Both the position numbers and the translations under genes were made by a program. A stretch of 64,000 nucleotides of DNA from NCBI GenBank assembly GCA_033060915.1, contig CM065397.1:27667501-27731500 (forward strand), given 5' to 3'. The notes under the pieces are model-generated. The model was not told the origin of the DNA. It saw nothing but the letters and a program-made list of their open reading frames with translations, and made no database searches. The DNA comes from Euryodendron excelsum (lineage: Eukaryota; Streptophyta; Magnoliopsida; Ericales; Pentaphylacaceae). Shown here piece by piece: positions 1-11,311 of this stretch. Within the stretch, counting starts at the first letter, position 1. Each line of letters begins with the position of its first letter.

Positions 1-2899
1 CTTGGAATTGACTTTTATTTGAAATAGAACTTGAGGATTTTGAAATTGATTTTGATTTGAAAAGATTGAACTTAGAAGAAGAACTTAGACTTGATTTGGA
101 AAGATTGAGATTTTGAAAACATCTTGACTTAGATTGAAATTGGAAAACCATCTTATTTTAGAGAGGAGTTGAAGAGAAGAGTTGAAACTTCCTAACTTAG
201 TATTAGGGTTGAACTAGGGTTTACGTAACCTAAGTTTGAAACATGGACTTGAATTAGAAAGGTATGATCATTATTTGAAAAGTTTGATTTGATTTTGGAA
301 AACTTAGAGTTTCAAAAGATGAGATTTAGAATAAGTTGAAAATGATTTGATTTGATTTTAGAAACATTTGACTTGGAATAATTTGGAAAGATTTGACTTG
401 AATATTTGATTTGAAAGAATTTAGAAAGTTAAGATTTAGGAAAGATTAGATTTTAGAAAGCTTTGAATTAGGAAAGTTCTATTTTAGGAAAGTGCTAAAT
501 TAAAGTTTCATTTTAGAAAAATTTTGATTTTGGAAAGATTTAGAATTTGGCAAGATTTGAAAAATTGAGATTTAGAAAGTTGAGATTTAGGAAGATTTGA
601 AATTAGGAAATATTGGAATTAGTAAAGGTTTGAATCAAGAAAGATTTTATTCTTATTTCTTAAAGTTGAAGATAGGATTTTATTTCAAAAAATAAATGAT
701 TTGATTTGGTTTTTAAAATTGGGAGATTTGATCTGGTTTCCTAAATTGGAGGGTTAGATTTGGGTTCTTAAATTGAAAGATTTGATTTGATATGGAATTG
801 GAAATGTTGAGTTTTGGAAATCTAGGATTTGATAAAAAAAAGAAGTTTTGGAAACCTAAGATTTGAGGCAAAAGAGGAAGTCGCGATTTTAAGAAAGAAT
901 TTAGGGTTTCCTAAACATGGATTCTAGGGCTTGACTTGGACTAAAAAAAAAAAAAAAGAGTTTTTGAAAAGGAGATCTTTTGAAGAGAATTTTTAGGAAG
1001 GAAGTTTGAAGAGAGCTTTTAGAAAATGGATTTATGAAAAGAGCTTTTAGAAAGGAGTTTGAATATGGATTTTTGAAATCATTTGAATGTCACACTTTTC
1101 TAAAACAATTCTAACCATGAAATGATTAGAACCATTCTAGGTTGGCGGTTTTGAAAAAAACATGGATTTGAAATATGGACCATAATGGTCACATTGAATA
1201 TCACACTTTTCGAAAACCACCCTAACCATGGAATGACTAGAATCATCTTAAGATTGTGGTTTTGATAAAAAAAATAATTTAGGGTTTACACCCAAAATAT
1301 GGACCTTGATAATCACAATGAATATAATACGTTCCTAAAACAATCCTAACCATGGAATGACTAGAATCACTTTAAGATTGTGATTTTGAAAACAAGTTTG
1401 AAAAATAGATTTTGAATGCAAGTTTGAAAACCACTTTAGTGCAAGTTTTGAAAGAGAGCTTTGATGCAAGTTTGGAAAATAATTTTGAAAACAATTTTTA
1501 GTGAATGTATGAATATGATATGTACAATGCAATAGGGGCATGAACATACAAGGCTAGGCTTCACCACATAATCAAGGGAGTCAAACACACACCATCAAGG
1601 GTCGAATTTAAAGAAAGCCCCCGACACGGTGACCTTCAACAATTCTTCCTAAGCATGAAATAAGAAATCCCTTGTTTCAAGCATGCAAGAAAGGAAGGTA
1701 GAAGATAGGGGATTAAAATAGAAGAAAACCCAAGTGGGTTAGGAAGAAGAAGAGAGAGGAAAATTACATAAAAATAAATCAAAAGCCTACATTGTCTTCT
1801 TCTTTCTTTGCTTGCTTTGTTTGCTTTGATTCACTTGGACTTTGAGAATCTTGAAATTATAGCACCTTAAGACTTTAATGGAGGCTTGAGAGGTTTGTGT
1901 TTGAGTGTATAGAGTGTATGGATGTTAGGGTTTAAGTGTATAGAGGCTAGGGTTTCAAGAGACTAGAGAGGGCTAGAGTATGGAAAGACTTTAAGCTCTG
2001 AATGTCAAAAAGCAGAGTTTTGGATTGAGTTTGTGGACCCTTTTCATGCAGGGGGATGGTCTGTATTTATAAGCAACTAAATGACTTGGCGCTTATTGCA
2101 GTGGCGTTAGGGCAAAAAATACACCGGCGCCACTCCTAGTGGCGCCAAGCTATTTTTTGGCTTGGCACCACTTAGAAAAGTTTTAATGCGGCACGAAACA
2201 TATCATTCGACCCTTGATATGCAACACAAAAGATCTGGGCGCCTGTCCTAGTGACTATAGTGCAATTTTTGGCTTGGCTCCACTAAGAGTGATTCCGAAA
2301 AGTTCGAGAATGATCCAGATGGTTTTGAGTAACCATACTTGGCTAGGAATGGACGAGAACTCTCTTGAGAGTGTCTCACAGGCAATTGGCTTGAGAAACA
2401 ATGTTGGAATGTTTGAAAAGGTTGACCGGCCTGCTAAGGGTAAAACAGTTATTTTGTAATAGGTTTATCATAATGGACTTGGAATGGTCTAAAAAGGTTA
2501 GAAGCATCCCTCGAAGGTAACTAATTTGATATCCAGAGCCGGTGTGGTCCTCGGGGGCAATTGGATGCCTAGAGGAAAAATAGTCATTTTGACCGAATGC
2601 TCCCGAAATCGGTTTGGGAGCAGATGGAAGACACAAAAACGTGCTAGATTATCTCTAGAACAATCTTGGAAGGGTGGGTTTACCGCTCTAAGATCCTAGG
2701 TATTTTTTAAGAAGCGTGACAGATTGAATTAAACTAGGATGATACCTTAGGGGCATTTTGGTTATTTAGCTTCCAGAGGGCCCGACAGGCCCAGGAAGAG
2801 CCCCGTGGACTGGATTGGAGTTTGAATATGCGTATGATGTTTGAAAGTGAGCTCGGTCAAACTGGAGATCGCCAAGCGGACAAAAGTGGGGTGCTTACA
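1..2899 (-). mobile_element. LTR A, Tat/Ogre-type long LTR, minus strand, cut by window edge
   Basis: The right boundary is clean: read on the minus strand the repeat begins TGTAAGCACCCC at 2899, the start shared by the other long LTRs here. Going left it shows U3 blocks, the paired GGCGCC sites (2126-2146), a TATA box (2063-2073) and then a purine-rich tract (about 1-1500) that is the complement of the G-poor leader seen in LTR B. The 3' end of this LTR lies outside the window. It is opposite in orientation to the Tat I interior that follows, so it is not that element's own 5' LTR; a nested insertion is the simplest reading. Its target duplication would then be CTATT (2900-2904), which cannot be tested here. 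A run of 15 A lies near 943-957. Confidence 0.8.
2063..2146 (-). promoter_or_regulatory. LTR A core promoter: TATA box and paired GGCGCC sites
   Basis: On the minus strand a TATA box (CTTATAAATAC, 2063-2073) follows two GGCGCC sites at 2126-2131 and 2141-2146. The two sites start 15 bases apart and form one long near-palindrome. The same arrangement occurs in LTRs B, C and L. The promoter role is inferred from the TATA motif and its fixed position inside every LTR. Confidence 0.65.
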
Positions 2900-4811
2900 C
2901 TATTGTGCATTAAGTTTGTCATCAAAGTATTGACTTTTTGCATTTTCATTTTATTGGTGGACCCTTGTTCAAATTTTATTTTATATCATATTAACTGCCA
3001 TGTATGCCATAAATGACATGATGGATGTGAGTTGTTAGGCCCTTTCCTCCATTTTTTAAAATTTCACATATACACTGCATGTGCACTCACATTTGTATAT
3101 TTGTATTATTACCTAGTTACTACCCTTCTAGTTAGAAGGGGGGATGATACTTTGGTTATGCATGACTATATTAGTTTTTTAGCCTACGGCCTCATGATGG
3201 TCCCCCCAGCTTAAATCTCCAACCGATAATGACACCATCTCGAGTAGTGGGTCTAGGTTTAAAAATCCAGGAACTAAGCCTTCTTAGGAAATATTAGTAA
3301 ACCTTCAAATTTATGCTCATGTAGAAACCCATGCATAGCCGAACCCCTACCGAATTTTAGACATGTACGTCAATTTTAAAATTATGGAGGAAAGGGCGAC
3401 CACTTTACTTCCCTTTATTTCCGTCTGTTCCTACTGTTATAATGCTTGTACAAATACTCATGCATGCATGTTTACTTTACAAGTGTACTCTCTCTCATTA
3501 TACTCTTGCATACATGTACATGCGTTTATTACTCCATTCTAAGACAAGAGTTCCAAAGTAACTTATGTTACTGTATTCTCATGCATATGATCAATATAGA
3601 GAGTAACGCCAAGATCACTCTCCCTTGCATTAAACCTATCAAAATTCTAAGAGTTTCCACGTAACCCTAAGGACTTATGGCATGCATCTCATGTCATTCT
3701 ATAAAGAGGGGCCCCAATCCCTCTATGCTTATGGAGATAGGGTTGCCAAGAAGATAAGGGGCAACCAAAAAGTAAGGTCTCCCAATAACCTCCTCAACAT
3801 CAAACTAAGAGGCGAATCCGCAGGCTCAGAAGTAGTTTAGGATTTCAAATATAAAAGTAGATAGGTGGAAGTCCTAAGGAAAATGTTCCCCTTCCTCCTT
3901 ATTAAAATGTACTTTGATTCTCTTATATTTAAACATACAATTCAATGTACCTTTCTATTTCTTGCAAGTGAATGTATGAAAGGATATATGTTGCCAATCA
4001 ACGGTAAAGTATCTGCATGCAAGGGCAGACCCCCTATCTCCAAAAAATGAACCAACTCATCGTGCTTAGTCCCACTCTCAAAGTAGGGGCACCCTTAGGA
4101 CATGCATTGTATAAAAACTTTCAAATCAATGCACTAACTTCTCTTTTGTTTCGTATCTTTTTCCCTCTCCCCCATCTCCTAAGGCCAAGAACACGAAAGA
4201 CTGAAGCAAGAACAAATAGGGGGTCTTCTAAAAGCTTCTTATTTACTATTATAATGCTATTCACATATCTGCAGCTATTCTGTGCATGCATTGATATCCA
4301 TTGCAAGGTAAGAATTCCAAGAAACTCGAGTCATTGTATTCTCATGCATTTAATCAATCATAGAGAGAAAGGGACTATCCAATCTCATGCTAATAAAACC
4401 TACCCAAAATCCTAAGGGAATCCCATAACTCTAAAGGTTCATGGTATGCATAGAATCATATTTCAAGAGAGGCCCAAATCTTTGTTTGTCCATGGAGGTG
4501 TGATTGCCTAAATAAAAAAGTATCAACCGGCTCATGCCAAAGAGGTATTGTATTGCATACAGGGGAAAAACCCCATCTCCAAATGGACTCAGCATCATGC
4601 CAAGATTCCCTTAAAGAAGGGACCTCTATAGGACATGCATTGCATAAAATCTCCAACTTCACATGCTGACTGCGTTTTATTTTTCTTTTCCTTTTCCTAG
4701 GTCAAAGAGCATAATTAAACTCATGAAACCTCTCTAGCATCTTGCCTAATTCAAACTCATGGAAGGATAAGCCTAGTTATTGGAAGAGGTCGAGCCTACA
4801 TTAAGGAGTAA
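2900..4811 (+). mobile_element. Tat I, 5' interior (leader region), non-coding as preserved
   Basis: This stretch matches the interior of Tat II (about 55285-57420) along its length, for example the shared blocks at 3018-3160 and 55436-55560. That places both in one family and fixes the orientation as plus. No open frame of family type is visible; the short open frames are not shared between the copies. LTR A interrupts the leader at 2899, so the PBS and true 5' end of Tat I lie left of the window. The Tat gag domain is not recognisable, so it is either deleted or too decayed to read. Confidence 0.65.
3677..4700 (+). repeat. Imperfect direct duplication in Tat I leader, about 765-bp spacing
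   Basis: Two related blocks follow each other: one begins near 3677 (catggcatgca, then a purine-rich stretch ending near gttgcc), the other near 4441. Each leads into a catgcattg-type motif (near 4099 and 4636) and a pyrimidine-rich tract. Tat II carries the same doubled arrangement at 56041 and 56809, so the duplication predates the split of the two copies. Confidence 0.6.
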
Positions 4812-5185
4812 GAAGAACTAACCATCCATCTGCAAGACGTTACCGCTAAGCAACCACCTCCATGCCATATCGCGACAATCACCATCCATGGAGAAGAGGA
4901 CCTCACCATTTGTAAAGTTCTGTCAATCCCATGCATTGTCACAATAGAACCCTCTAACTTCCAAGCTTTCAAGCACATAGCAACCGCCCAAAATGATTTG
5001 GCCCATTCTAATCACTTGACAGTTAAGAAAATAGTCACTACCCACCTTAGCAGTAAAGGTTTCCAACCTAGGAAAGGACTAGGGGCACAGTTACATTGTG
5101 ATCTTCATCTAAAAGAATCTAATGTTTGACGTCATATTCGTAGGTTAGGATATTATCCCCCTCCAAATGAGACTAAGCAAAAGGA
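4812..5185 (+). pseudogene. Tat I polyprotein relic: post-protease segment with G-patch-like motif
   Basis: In the frame containing 4878, the translation reads ITIHGEEDLTI, later FQAFKHIATAQ, then LSSKGFQPRKGLGAQL (motif at 5058-5090), and after an in-frame TGA, RLGYYPPPNE. This order (HGE-type strand, then a GFxPxKGLG glycine motif, then a GLGY-like tail) is characteristic of the region between protease and reverse transcriptase in Tat/Ogre Ty3 elements. The upstream protease core with its active-site Asp-Ser/Thr-Gly is not visible. The stop and the Arg where Gly is usual in the glycine motif mark it as decayed. Function is inert; its value is lineage diagnosis. Confidence 0.7.
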
Positions 5186-5633
5186 TCGACCCAAAATCAA
5201 CTGTTAAGCAGCAGATAGTAAATCAACAGTCTACCATTCCAGTCATGATTATTAACTGCAGATCAATTCAAATCTCAAAAGAGTCACTATCAAGTTTTTT
5301 CCATGAAGAGGATACCTCAATCCTAGGCATTCGTCCTCTTATGCTAGCTTGCTTTCCTTAAGGCTCCATCAATCTAGTAGCATCAAGAATAGCAGTTGGT
5401 CTATCAAACCATCTATTAAAGTCTCCAGACCCTGGAGGCCTTAGTAAAGCTCGCAGGAGGACCCCTTTGATTTTAACTTATCAAAGTATCATGTAAATAT
5501 CAAGTACATAACAGGCTAATATGAAATAAATAACTCTTGATCAGGAAATGCTTTATTTATCATGCAAAAATCTTTTCCAGAAAATGAAAACTTGTAGGAT
5601 ATCCAAAGCTTGATATCTTTTGACCCTAAAGAC
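5186..5633 (+). pseudogene. Degenerate Tat I pol stretch, RT/RNase H essentially lost
   Basis: This segment joins the post-protease relic to the integrase relic with only about 450 bases, where an intact element would carry roughly 2 kb of reverse transcriptase and RNase H. I cannot see an RT YXDD box or an RNase H signature. A large internal deletion inside pol is therefore likely. The 64-residue open frame at 5167-5361 is not recognisable as RT. Confidence 0.45.
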
Positions 5634-6360
5634 TTCCAGACGTCCTCTACAGAGTTGGCCTCCTTGAGTCCATCATCACAGACAATGTAGGCATCCTCAA
5701 TAATGACACAATGAAAAAATATCGTCAAACCTTTCAAGATCAATCCTTATAACTTGATAGCCTACCATCCACAAACACATGGTGTCATTGAAGCAACATA
5801 ACAAAAAATGCCAAGAGAATCCCTCGCAAGAAAACTGACCACCAAAGGGATTGGCACGAGCAGCTACCCTCTGTGTTGATGGCATGTAGAGCATGGCATA
5901 TAGAGCCTATGTCAGAATTTCAACTAGGGCACCGCCATTCTCCTTGGTCTAAAGTAATGAGGTAGTCCTACCAGTCAAAGTAGACATCCTCTCTCTTGGA
6001 GTCCTCATGAGAATTCAACTCACTGAAGTAGACTAGATCAAAAACCGGTGTGAACAACTTTGCCATCTAGAAAAAATAGGAATGGCAGCCATCTACCATG
6101 TCCAATGCTATTAAAGATGCATCACCAGATCCTTCAACACAAAAGTTAAGTCCTGCCAGTTCAAAGAAAGGGATCTTGTTCTTAAAAAGACACTTTGAAG
6201 TCAGCAGAAAGCCAAAGGAAAGTTTGCCCCCAACTATGAAGACCCATTCCTGGTTCACAAAGTCATGAAAAGAAGAGCATTGATCCTAGCAGAGGCAAAA
6301 GAAGAAATCTTGGTAGCACTCATCAACTCAGGTTAGGTAAAATACTATGTGTAATTGGAC
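5634..6360 (+). pseudogene. Tat I integrase relic (core to C-terminus)
   Basis: Three pieces in different frames spell an integrase. LESIITDNVGILNN (about 5660-5705) covers the second catalytic Asp region. AYHPQTHGVIEAT (5760-5798) holds the Glu of the DDE triad. VVLPVKVDILSLGVL and KGKFAPNYEDPFLVHKVM (about 5950-5995 and 6213-6266) are the C-terminal region, which ends near INSG*VKYYV at 6325-6353. Stops interrupt it repeatedly and at least one frameshift lies near 5740. The KFxPNxEGPxxV-type tail without a chromodomain matches Tat-lineage Ty3 elements. The gene is dead. Confidence 0.8.
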
Positions 6361-6412
6361 TTTGACAAAGCAATGGTAGCAATGATTGAAATAAAGAAAG
6401 GCCCTTAATTCC

Positions 6413-6417
6413 TCTAC
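6413..6417 (+). repeat. Target-site duplication TCTAC, left copy, of solo LTR B
   Basis: TCTAC directly precedes the TG start of LTR B. The identical five bases follow its end at 11507-11511. Five-base duplications are the norm for Ty3 integration. Confidence 0.85.
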
Positions 6418-6624
6418 TGTAAGCACCCTATTTTTGACCGCTCGGTAGTCTACACTCCGTCCAGACTTGTGTTCAAGTCATTGTGGGTGTATTCCAATCG
6501 AAACCAACTTTCTAAGTCCAAATCCCGTCTGTCCATTGCTTCGCGAGCCCGCCAGGCCCAAATAGAGGCAAAATGACCAAAATGTCCTTAGGGGGCATTG
6601 TTCTTTCCAACTCCAACTCCAACA

Positions 6625-7140
6625 CCTCTCTCGAGACAGTTTATTTCTCGAGACGGTTCCAAATCAGGCACGTCTTTCCAAAGACGGTAAGTCCCCTTTC
6701 CAATCCCTCTCTCGAGACAGTTTATTCCTCGAGACAGTTCCAAATCAGGCACGTCTTTCTGAAGATGGTAAGTCCCCTTTCCAATCCCTCTCTCGAGACA
6801 GTTTATTCCTCGAGACGGTTCCAAATCAGGCACATCTTTCCGAAGACGGTAAGTCCCCTTTCCAATCCCTCTCTCGAGACAGTTTATTCCTCGAGACAGT
6901 CCCAAATCAAGCACGTCTTTTCGAAGACGGTAAGACCCCTTTCCAATCCCTCTCTCGAGAAAGTTTATTCCTCGAGACAGTTCCAAATCTGGCACGTCTT
7001 TTCGAAGACAGTAAGTCCCCTTTCTAATCCCTCTCTCGAGACAGTTTATTCCTCGAGACGGTTCCAAATCAGGCACGTCTTTTCGGAGACGATAAGACCC
7101 CTTTCTAATCCCTCTCTCGAGACAGTTTATTCCTCGAGAC
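6625..7140 (+). repeat. 81-bp minisatellite in U3 of LTR B, six to seven copies
   Basis: The hairpin arm CGTCTT recurs, with point changes, at exactly 81-base steps: 6671, 6752, 6833, 6914, 6995, 7076. Each unit carries the palindrome TCTCGAGA and a short stem such as CGTCTT-TTCG-AAGACG (6914-6929), followed by GGTAAG. Because 81 is a multiple of three the array stays open on both strands (192 and 162 codons); this is a by-product of the period, not evidence of a protein. Confidence 0.9.
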
Positions 7141-7145
7141 AGTCT

Positions 7146-7274
7146 GAGTAGCGAAAATACTCACAAACATCACAACCGTCCGAGTAGCGGAAATACTCGT
7201 AAACAGGTCGACATAGGGAATTGCCAACAAACCCCTGTGTCATGACGACCGGTGTCAGAGTGGCGGAAACACTC
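7146..7274 (+). other. Three GAGTR-N7-YACTC hairpins in LTR B
   Basis: Inverted repeats at 7146-7162 and 7182-7198 have arms GAGTA/TACTC; the one at 7258-7274 has arms GAGTG/CACTC, with loops close to GCGGAAA. The arm change preserves pairing. The same motifs recur in LTRs C, D, E, F, H and L. A role is unknown; since U3 is transcribed at the 3' end of the element RNA, an RNA structure is possible. Confidence 0.6.
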
Positions 7275-8105
7275 AAAACCCAGGTCAACACCGGTGTCTG
7301 CTAGCCCACTTCGGTGAAAAATGACCAAACTGCCCCTTGGGCCTTTTCCGAGATTTTTCGGTCAAGATGACTATTTTGCCCCTAAGCATCCAAACGCCTC
7401 AGGAACCACACCGGCTCTGGGTATCAAATCGGTAACCTTTTGAGATTACTTCTTATAGTATTCTCAACCTTCCTTTACCTTTCCGGATCATTCGGAGTCA
7501 GCTCTGGCAAACCTGGTGCGAAATGACCGTTTTGCCCCTAGTGGGCCGGTCTCCTTTTTCGACCACACCGGCTCTGGGTATCAAACCGGTAACCTTCTAA
7601 GATTACTCTTATAGTATTCTGAACCTTCCTCTACCTTTCCGGATCATTTCGAGTCAGCTTCGGCAAACCCGGTGCGAAATGACCGTTTTGCCCCTAGTGG
7701 GCCGGTCACCTTTTCCGACCACACCGGCTCTGAGAATCAAACCGAAAACCTTTGAGAACATTCTAAATAATGTTTCCAAATCCCAAGTCTTCTTCCGAGA
7801 CAGTCTGATTCTGTCCCGGTAGCTTCCTGATCCGATTGACCGTTTTGCCCTTAAAGGCTCGGTCTACCCTTCCGACACATCTTATCCTCATTTTTCAAGT
7901 CAAATACCTCCAGCACACTATTCTAAGTGTTCCTGCCCTTTTCCAGCCTTCCGGGCCATTCCCGGCCTCTTCAAATCATTCCCGGACTCTCCGGAGTCAC
8001 TCCTAGTGAAGCCAGGCTAAAAATTATATGGTAGTCACTAGTATAGGCGCTCAAATCTAGTCAAAGATACGTTGCTTGCCGACTTACAAACTTTTCTAAC
8101 TGGCT

Positions 8106-8189
8106 GGCGCCACTAGTACTGGCGCCAAGAGTAATTTTGCCCTGGTGCCACTACAACAGGCGCCAGGTTTGTCCAACCTCTATATATAC
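8106..8189 (+). promoter_or_regulatory. LTR B core promoter: GGCGCC pair and TATA box
   Basis: GGCGCC occurs at 8106-8111, 8121-8126 and 8159-8164; the first two, 15 bases apart, form a long near-palindrome centred on ACTAGTACT. The TATA box TATATATAC lies at 8181-8189. Transcription would start about 30 bases downstream. The sites resemble E2F-type TTSGCGC cores, but binding is a guess. Confidence 0.65.
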
Positions 8190-9039
8190 AGAACCTCTTC
8201 CAGCGTGATAGGGGTCGGCAAACTCAATCTAAAAATCATGTAATTCGATATACAGAGCTCGTGCACTCCCTAAACCCTAGCTTTTTAGGATTTTCTAAAC
8301 CCTAGCCTTCTATACACTCATACACACCCCCATACACTCATACATTAGCCTTCAACCCTCCTTTGAAGACTTGAAGAGTTGCAATCTAAAGTTTGAAGAT
8401 TGAAGACGAAGATCAAGACGAAGACCGAAGACCGAAGATAAGGAAGGCACGCAAAATAAACAAGACATACGGTAGGCTTTCTCTTTAAATTTTTGCACTT
8501 CCCCTCTCTCTCTTCTCTCTCCTAACCCACTTGGGTTTTCTCTATTTTAATCCCCCATCTCTTTCCCCCCCCCCCCCCCTTTCTTTGCATGCTTGAAACA
8601 AGGAGACTCCCGGTCCATGTGTAGGATTAGACTATCGGAGGGTCACCATGTTGGGGGCTTTCCTTTAGGCTAACTGGAGACCACGTGGGTTCAGCCCCCT
8701 TGATTATGTGGTGAAGCCTTAACCTTGTATGCTCACGACCCCAAAATTGCATTGTGCATATCATGATCTTGCATCTTCCAAAAATTTGTTTTCAAACTCG
8801 TTTTCAAAATCGTTTTCGAACTTGTTTTCAAAAGTACATCAAAATCTCCTTTTTCAAAACATGTTTTCAAAATCACAATCCTAGGGTAATTCTAGTTTTT
8901 CCATGGCTAGGGTTGCTTTAGGAAAGTGTTACATTCAAAATGACCAATATGGTCCATATTTGCAAATCTTGTTGTTTTCAAAACCGTTTTCCTAAAGTGG
9001 TTCTAGCTCTCTTATGGTTAGAATTGCTTTAGGAAAGTG

Positions 9040-10680
9040 AGATGTTTTTATACTTTCCAAAAAGCTCTCTTTTCAAAAATCTCTTCCCAAAAATCTCTTT
9101 TTCAATATACTTCCCAAAAACTCTTCTTTCCAAAATTGTTTTCAAAAACTCCCTCCAAAGATCTATTTTTCCAAACTCCTTTTTTCAACCCCTTTCCAAA
9201 ACGCTCTCTTCAAAGTCCACTTTCCAAAAACGTTCCCTAGGTCTCTTTCCTAGAAAAACTCTCTCCAAAAAATCTTTCCAAAATCTCCCTTCTTGAAACT
9301 CCCCTCTAGGATTTTCCTTCTAAAGTTTTCGTTTCCTAAAACACACTTTCCAAAAACTCCTTTTCTTTAAAATCTATTTCCAAAAACTCTCTCTTCGAAT
9401 TCACTTTCTAAAAACTCCTCCCTAGGATTCTCTTCTAAAAACCTTCATTTCCAAAAACGCACTTTCCAAAAACTCTTTTCTTAGTGCCCAAGTCAAGCCC
9501 TACAATTTGGAAACCCTAATTTTCTTTCCAAAAACATGGTTTTCAAACTTGCCTTAAAACCTAGGTTTCCAAAACCTCTTGTTTTGACATCCAAACTATA
9601 CACATTTCCAAAACCTCTTTTTACGTCAAAACTATAGCCTTCCAAATCTAGGGTTTCTAAAACCTCCCTTTTGCAAATCCTTGTCAATTCCAATCTTCCC
9701 TTTAGGAAACCAAATCAAATCTTCCCTTTAGGAAACCAAATCCAATCTCCCGTTTAGGAAACTAGATCCTATCCTCCGTTTTTGGAAACAAAATCAACTC
9801 TTCACTTTTAGAAACAAAATCTAATCCCTTGTTTTAGGAAATAAGAATCTTAACCCTTCCTAATCTAAATCTTTCCTAATTCAACTCCTTCCTAATCTTC
9901 TACTTTCCTAAATCTTAAGTTTCCAAAACTTGAACATAAAAAATCTTTCCTAAATTTTAGAATTCAACTTCCACATCTTTCCTAATTCAACCATTTCCTA
10001 ATTCTACCCCTTTTCAAATCTTAACTTTTCAAATCTAAGTTTTCAAATATTTCCTAAACCCAAACCTTTCCTAATCTCAAAACTTTCTAAGTCCTAAACT
10101 TTCTAAATTTCAAATCTTTCCAAATTCAAAACTTTCTTAAGTTAAATCTTTTTAAACTTCCTAAATTTTTCTAAAACTTTAAACTTTCCTAAAACTTCAA
10201 ATCTTTCCAAATCTAAGGCTTTCTTATTTTTAAAACTTTCTTGTTTTCTAAACATTCCAAATTCAAAACTTTCCTAAGTTTAAACATTCCAAATTCAAAA
10301 CTTTCCTAAGTTGAAACTTTCCTAAACCTAAAGCTTTCCTAAGATGAACGTTTCCTAATTCGAAACTTTCCAAAAATGAAGCTTTTTTATTTCAAAACTT
10401 TCCTAAATCAGACCTTTCCTAATTCGAATCTTTCCTAAATTCAATCCAATCTCTTTCCAAATCTTCCAAGTCCAACATTCGAGTCCAATCTTTCTTAATC
10501 CCTAGTCCTTTCTTTCCTAAGTCTAGGTTTCCTAAACCTTCGTCTTTCCAAAACAAGTCCAAATCTATCTTTTCAAATCAAAGTCCAATCTTTTCAAAAA
10601 TTTCAAATTCCAATCTCCTCTTCTAATTTCAAATCAAATCCAATTTTCAATTCAATCTCTTTCTTCCAATCAAACATTCT
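9040..10680 (+). other. G-poor, C/T/A-rich leader tract in R/U5 of LTR B
   Basis: The sense strand is built of variations on tttccaaaa / tttcctaaatc with very few G for over 1.5 kb, and no protein-like frame. LTRs D, E, G and H have the same tract; LTRs A, C and F show its purine-rich complement because they lie on the minus strand. Such a tract would give a long RNA leader with little G-based pairing. Confidence 0.7.
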
Positions 10681-11311
10681 ATCTTTTATCGGACTCCGGT
10701 CCGAACTACGACTAACCTGATTCCTCCAAAATGATACGTAGGTAATCCTCAAGGGTGCGGTCACAACTTTTTTCAAATTTCAAATTCCACCATATTTTTC
10801 AAGTCTCTACCATAACATTTTTCAAATCTCAAATTCTACAATCTTTTCAAATCTTCAATCTATTTTCAAAATTCTAATTTCAAATCTATCTTTCCAAATC
10901 TCTTTTCAAATCAAATCAAATTCTTCTTTTCAAATATATTTCCAAATCAAGTCTCTTATCTTGCACTTGCATCTCATGCATCATGTATTTTTAAGCATTC
11001 TTTTTCAAAGTGGATAGGATTGAACAATAGTTAGTTAAAGACTCTCATAGGTGAATCTAGGGTAGATTGACATGTAGGTACCGAAAGGGCGGGATAGGGT
11101 GATGGCTTAGTGCGTCTTCCCTACACGTAACCAACCTCCAAACCTAGAATCACTGTTTTCAAAGACCAAAAGGAGTTATTTTTCAAAAAGGGCTAAATGT
11201 TTTCCAAAGGTTGCCAAACAACCTGTTTTCTTAAAAACCCTCTCTTGAGGAGATATTTTCAAAATCATTTTTCAAAAACCCTAAGTGTAGTTTTCGGATT
11301 ATGCTTAGTTT

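Noticed and set aside
1..2899. LTR A as the 5' LTR of Tat I
   Set aside because: It is in the opposite orientation to the Tat I interior, PPT and LTR D, and no PBS follows at 2900.
6573..7151. Long open frames on both strands (192 and 162 codons) with a repeating peptide
   Set aside because: They coincide exactly with the 81-bp minisatellite; openness follows from a period divisible by three. No start context or known domain.
8565..8579. Run of 15 C as a possible functional signal
   Set aside because: The sister LTRs C and L have only 6-7 of these bases at the same place, so it is a simple-sequence expansion.
9037..9296. Two overlapping plus-strand frames in the leader of LTR B
   Set aside because: The peptides are Lys/Phe/Ser repeats produced by ttcaaaa-type sequence and are not conserved in sister LTRs.
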